A stretch of DNA of 64,000 bases from UBA1847 sp942492205. Lineage in GTDB: Bacteria; Pseudomonadota; Gammaproteobacteria; Steroidobacterales; Woeseiaceae. Positions 61,820-64,000 of the stretch are shown here, piece after piece. The position numbers and the translations under genes were made by a program. The notes under the pieces were generated by a model. The model did no database searches. It saw nothing but the letters and a program-made list of their open reading frames with translations, and had not been told where the DNA came from. Positions within the stretch are counted from its first letter, which is position 1. Each line of letters opens with the position of its first letter. The stretch is from the NCBI GenBank assembly GCA_942492205.1, contig CALODT010000001.1, forward strand, positions 744,001 through 808,000. Reading direction: 5' to 3'.

Positions 61820-63088
61820 GTGCGCTTTTTCTACAACTTCCTGACGTATCTTCTTCTCGTTCCCTTCGCGTGTTATTGGCTGATCCGCGGGCTGGGCAAT
61901 CGTACCTATTTCGACCGCCTCGGCCAGCGCTTCGGTTTTGGCTTTCCCAGTATAGATCGTTGCATCTGGATACACGCAGTGTCCGTGGGCGAAGTTCAGG
62001 CCGCATTGCCGCTGATTCGCGTGTTGCAACAGCGATTTCCGGCTCGTACGCTGCTGGTTACAACGGTTACACCCACCGGGGCTGCGCGAGTCAAGGCCTT
62101 GTTCGGTGATTCGGTCAGGCACTGCTACATTCCGTTCGAGTTTCCCGGCGCAGTCGATAACTTCTTCGACTCTGTCCATCCCGATGCCGCGCTTATCATG
62201 GAGACGGAGATCTGGCCCAATCTCTACCGTGGGTGTGGGGTTCGCAACGTCGCGCTGATCCTCGTCAGCGCCCGCATTTCGCCGCGATCGATTTCCGGCT
62301 ATCGACGTTTGCTGCCGCTGATCCGGGAGACGCTGTCTCACGGCATCATTATTGCCGCGCAGAGCCAGGCGGATGCCGATCGCTTTCTCTCGCTGGGCGC
62401 GAGCGCGGCACGTACGTGGGTTACCGGCAACATCAAGTTTGACGTAGAGCTGCCCGTCGAGATTCCACAGCAAGGCAAGGCGTTTCGGGCCGAATTCATC
62501 GGCGACCGGCCTGTATGGATTGCGGCAAGCACGCATGATGGCGAAGAGCGCCAGGTTCTGACTGCGCACCGCAAGCTGCTCGAAACAATACCCGATCTGC
62601 TGCTGTTACTCGTACCCAGGCACCCGGAACGTTTCGGCGAAGTACGTGAAAGCGTCGAGCGCCTGGGACTTGAGGTAATTTCGAGGACAGAGGGCCGCGC
62701 CTGCCAGGCCACTACATCTGTTTTTCTCGGCGATACGATGGGCGAGGTGCCATTGTTCTACGCCGCCAGCGACATCGCTTTTGTCGGCGGCAGTCTCGTA
62801 CCCATCGGCGGGCACAACCTGCTTGAACCGGCAGCGCAGGCACTGCCGGTGATTACCGGGCCACACCTGTTCAATGCGCAGGACATTGCCGATATGTTTG
62901 TCGAGACGCAGGCTTGTTGGATCGTCAATGATGCCGACGAACTGGCCTCTGCGATCGCGGATCTGCAAGGCAATCCCGAGAAAGCGGCCGTGATGGGCCG
63001 GAACAGTCGCGAATTGCTCGAGCGAAACAAGGGCGCGCTGGCACGCCTGATGGTGTTGCTCGAGCCGTTACTTGCCCAGCAGACCTGA
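61820..63088 (+). CDS. waaA: 3-deoxy-D-manno-octulosonic acid (Kdo) transferase
   Basis: WaaA (KdtA) adds Kdo to lipid A precursors at the inner membrane. A 422-residue GT30 enzyme: N-terminal membrane anchor, WIHAVSVGEVQAALPLIRVL, the METEIWPN block and, in the C-terminal Rossmann lobe, VGGSLVPIGGHNLLEPAA. The start is GTG at 61820. It lies 14 bases after hldE, which makes an LPS inner-core operon. Confidence 0.95.
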   Translation: MRFFYNFLTYLLLVPFACYWLIRGLGNRTYFDRLGQRFGFGFPSIDRCIWIHAVSVGEVQAALPLIRVLQQRFPARTLLVTTVTPTGAARVKALFGDSVRHCYIPFEFPGAVDNFFDSVHPDAALIMETEIWPNLYRGCGVRNVALILVSARISPRSISGYRRLLPLIRETLSHGIIIAAQSQADADRFLSLGASAARTWVTGNIKFDVELPVEIPQQGKAFRAEFIGDRPVWIAASTHDGEERQVLTAHRKLLETIPDLLLLLVPRHPERFGEVRESVERLGLEVISRTEGRACQATTSVFLGDTMGEVPLFYAASDIAFVGGSLVPIGGHNLLEPAAQALPVITGPHLFNAQDIADMFVETQACWIVNDADELASAIADLQGNPEKAAVMGRNSRELLERNKGALARLMVLLEPLLAQQT

Positions 63089-63095
63089 AGTCAGG

Positions 63096-64000
63096 CTACT
63101 GCGCTGACGCGCCCGCGGCTTCTTCCTCAGCGAATGCCTGCTCCGGCGGTTTGCGCTCTGTCAGCCAGCGATCGATTCGCTCCAGATCCTGGACTTCGAG
63201 CGTTCCTGCGGCCTGCTTCAGTCTCAGCGCATTGAGCACGTAGTCATAGCGGCTCTGGTAATAATTCGTGATGGCCAGGTACAGCGAGAACTGCGAGTTG
63301 AGCACGTCGACTATGGTTCGGGTGCCTACTTCGAAGCCCGCCTCGGTGGCTTCAAGTGCCGTGCGGCTGGACGCGACCGCTTGCTCCAGGGCCTTGACGC
63401 GGCTCCTCTCCGAATTGACGCCAAGGTAGGCATCGCGGGCCTGCCGCTCGGTCTCACGCGTCACACGTTGCAGCTGCTCGCGGCTGGCGCGGTGCAGGTA
63501 TACCGCTTCACGCACGCGCGACGACGTTCCACCGCCCGCAAATATCGGCACGCTGAGCTGAATGCTGATGCTGTCGGAACTGCCGTCGCTGTCGGCGGGA
63601 ATGAATGGCGAGTTGTTGAAGCTGCGATCCGCTTCGGTATCCGATTCGCCGCTGTTCGCGACGAGTTCAATGCTGGGGTAGTGGCCGTTGCGCTGGAAAG
63701 AAATCTCGTCGCGCGCCAGCTGCTCATCGATACGGCTGGCGACGAGATTCAGGTTCTGGCTCATAGACAGGTTGACCCAGCTTGCCTCATCGTTGGGCTC
63801 CGGAGTGATCAACGGAAAATCCTCTCCTGGTGCTGACAGGGCAGGCACATACTCGCCGGTGATTTCCCGCAGGAACTCGCGCGCCGTCGCAAGCGAGCGT
63901 TTCGCTGCGATTTCGTCGGCGATCGCGTTGTCATAGGCTGCCTGTGATTCCTGAACCGCGGTAATGGCGATCAGGCCGACTTCAAAACGCTGCTTTGCCT
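63096..64000 (-). CDS. TolC-family outer-membrane channel, partial (C-terminal part)
   Basis: The minus-strand frame is open to the right edge: reading in, it has QRFEVGLIAITAVQESQAAY and DNAIADEIAAKRSLATAREF, then ISIQLSVPIFAGGGTSSRVR, LEATEAGFEVGTRTIVDVLN and SQFSLYLAITNYYQSRYDYV. These are the duplicated helix-hairpin and strand motifs of TolC (V-G-x-x-x-x-x-D-V-L-x-x-Q). The 301 residues seen are the C-terminal two thirds; the start lies outside the window. It ends 8 bases from the waaA stop (convergent). Probably the exit duct of a tripartite exporter. Confidence 0.93.
   Translation of the reverse strand, partial: AKQRFEVGLIAITAVQESQAAYDNAIADEIAAKRSLATAREFLREITGEYVPALSAPGEDFPLITPEPNDEASWVNLSMSQNLNLVASRIDEQLARDEISFQRNGHYPSIELVANSGESDTEADRSFNNSPFIPADSDGSSDSISIQLSVPIFAGGGTSSRVREAVYLHRASREQLQRVTRETERQARDAYLGVNSERSRVKALEQAVASSRTALEATEAGFEVGTRTIVDVLNSQFSLYLAITNYYQSRYDYVLNALRLKQAAGTLEVQDLERIDRWLTERKPPEQAFAEEEAAGASAQ

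Overview
The window reads as chromosomal DNA of a Gram-negative, aerobic gammaproteobacterium. It has Kdo and heptose genes (waaA, hldE), many outer-membrane barrels and lipoproteins, the macromolecular-synthesis block rpsU-(yqeY)-dnaG-rpoD back-to-back with tsaD, and a Pseudomonas-type split class II ribonucleotide reductase (nrdJa-nrdJb). Overall style (GC-rich, many beta-propeller, SDR and secreted redox proteins) recalls marine lineages such as Woeseiaceae, but that placement is a guess. No phage, insertion sequence, integrase or CRISPR array was seen.

Layout. 1-9.0 kb: mostly leftward genes: a TPR protein, msrA, folE and a strictosidine-synthase-like propeller; a radical SAM protein behind a near-perfect LexA box; a glycine-zipper lipoprotein; a 3' fragment of a cation-diffusion-facilitator gene; a MscS channel, a royal-jelly/yellow-like propeller and a rhomboid protease. 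9.2-12.6 kb: tightly overlapped rightward run SRPBCC - Nudix - metallo-beta-lactamase fold - TPR-like protein. 12.6-16.7 kb: ferredoxin fdxA, a haloalkane dehalogenase, a divergent HSL-type esterase, and a three-part methyltransferase. 16.8-28.7 kb: the most unusual region. Three leftward genes (Tat-exported DUF1501-like protein, LamG di-haem lipoprotein, mono-haem cytochrome) face five rightward genes (large PD40/haem lipoprotein resembling the hydrazine-synthase-alpha family, SH3-barrel protein, barrel lipoprotein, DUF4266, DUF3570) across an 0.83-kb gene-free spacer. Everything in it is exported, and I infer a cell-surface redox or electron-transfer module of unknown substrate.

28.8-38.1 kb: LemA - DUF2207 - rhomboid, an SDR, rsgA, pxpA-pxpB-pxpC (5-oxoproline hydrolysis), a secreted SDR and a DUF4124 protein. 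38.3-43.2 kb: a CAU-anticodon tRNA followed by three 99-bp tandem repeats each carrying the tRNA 3' end, then rpoD, dnaG, yqeY, rpsU (all leftward). 43.3-49.4 kb: tsaD, folB, folK, an S41 protease, pteridine reductase, a MidA-type methyltransferase and uppP. 49.4-56.1 kb: barrel protein, cca, an HELAH metallopeptidase, Slt-type transglycosylase and a Do-family protease. 56.3-64 kb: hsp20 with a sigma-32-like promoter, nrdJa-nrdJb with a NrdR-like box, hldE, waaA and the C-terminal part of a TolC-family protein running off the right edge.

Working together: folE, folB, folK and the pteridine reductase supply folate; rsgA, rpsU, dnaG, rpoD, cca, tsaD and the tRNA serve macromolecular synthesis; uppP, slt, waaA, hldE, Do protease and TolC serve the envelope; LexA, NrdR and sigma-32-like sites tie single genes to stress circuits.
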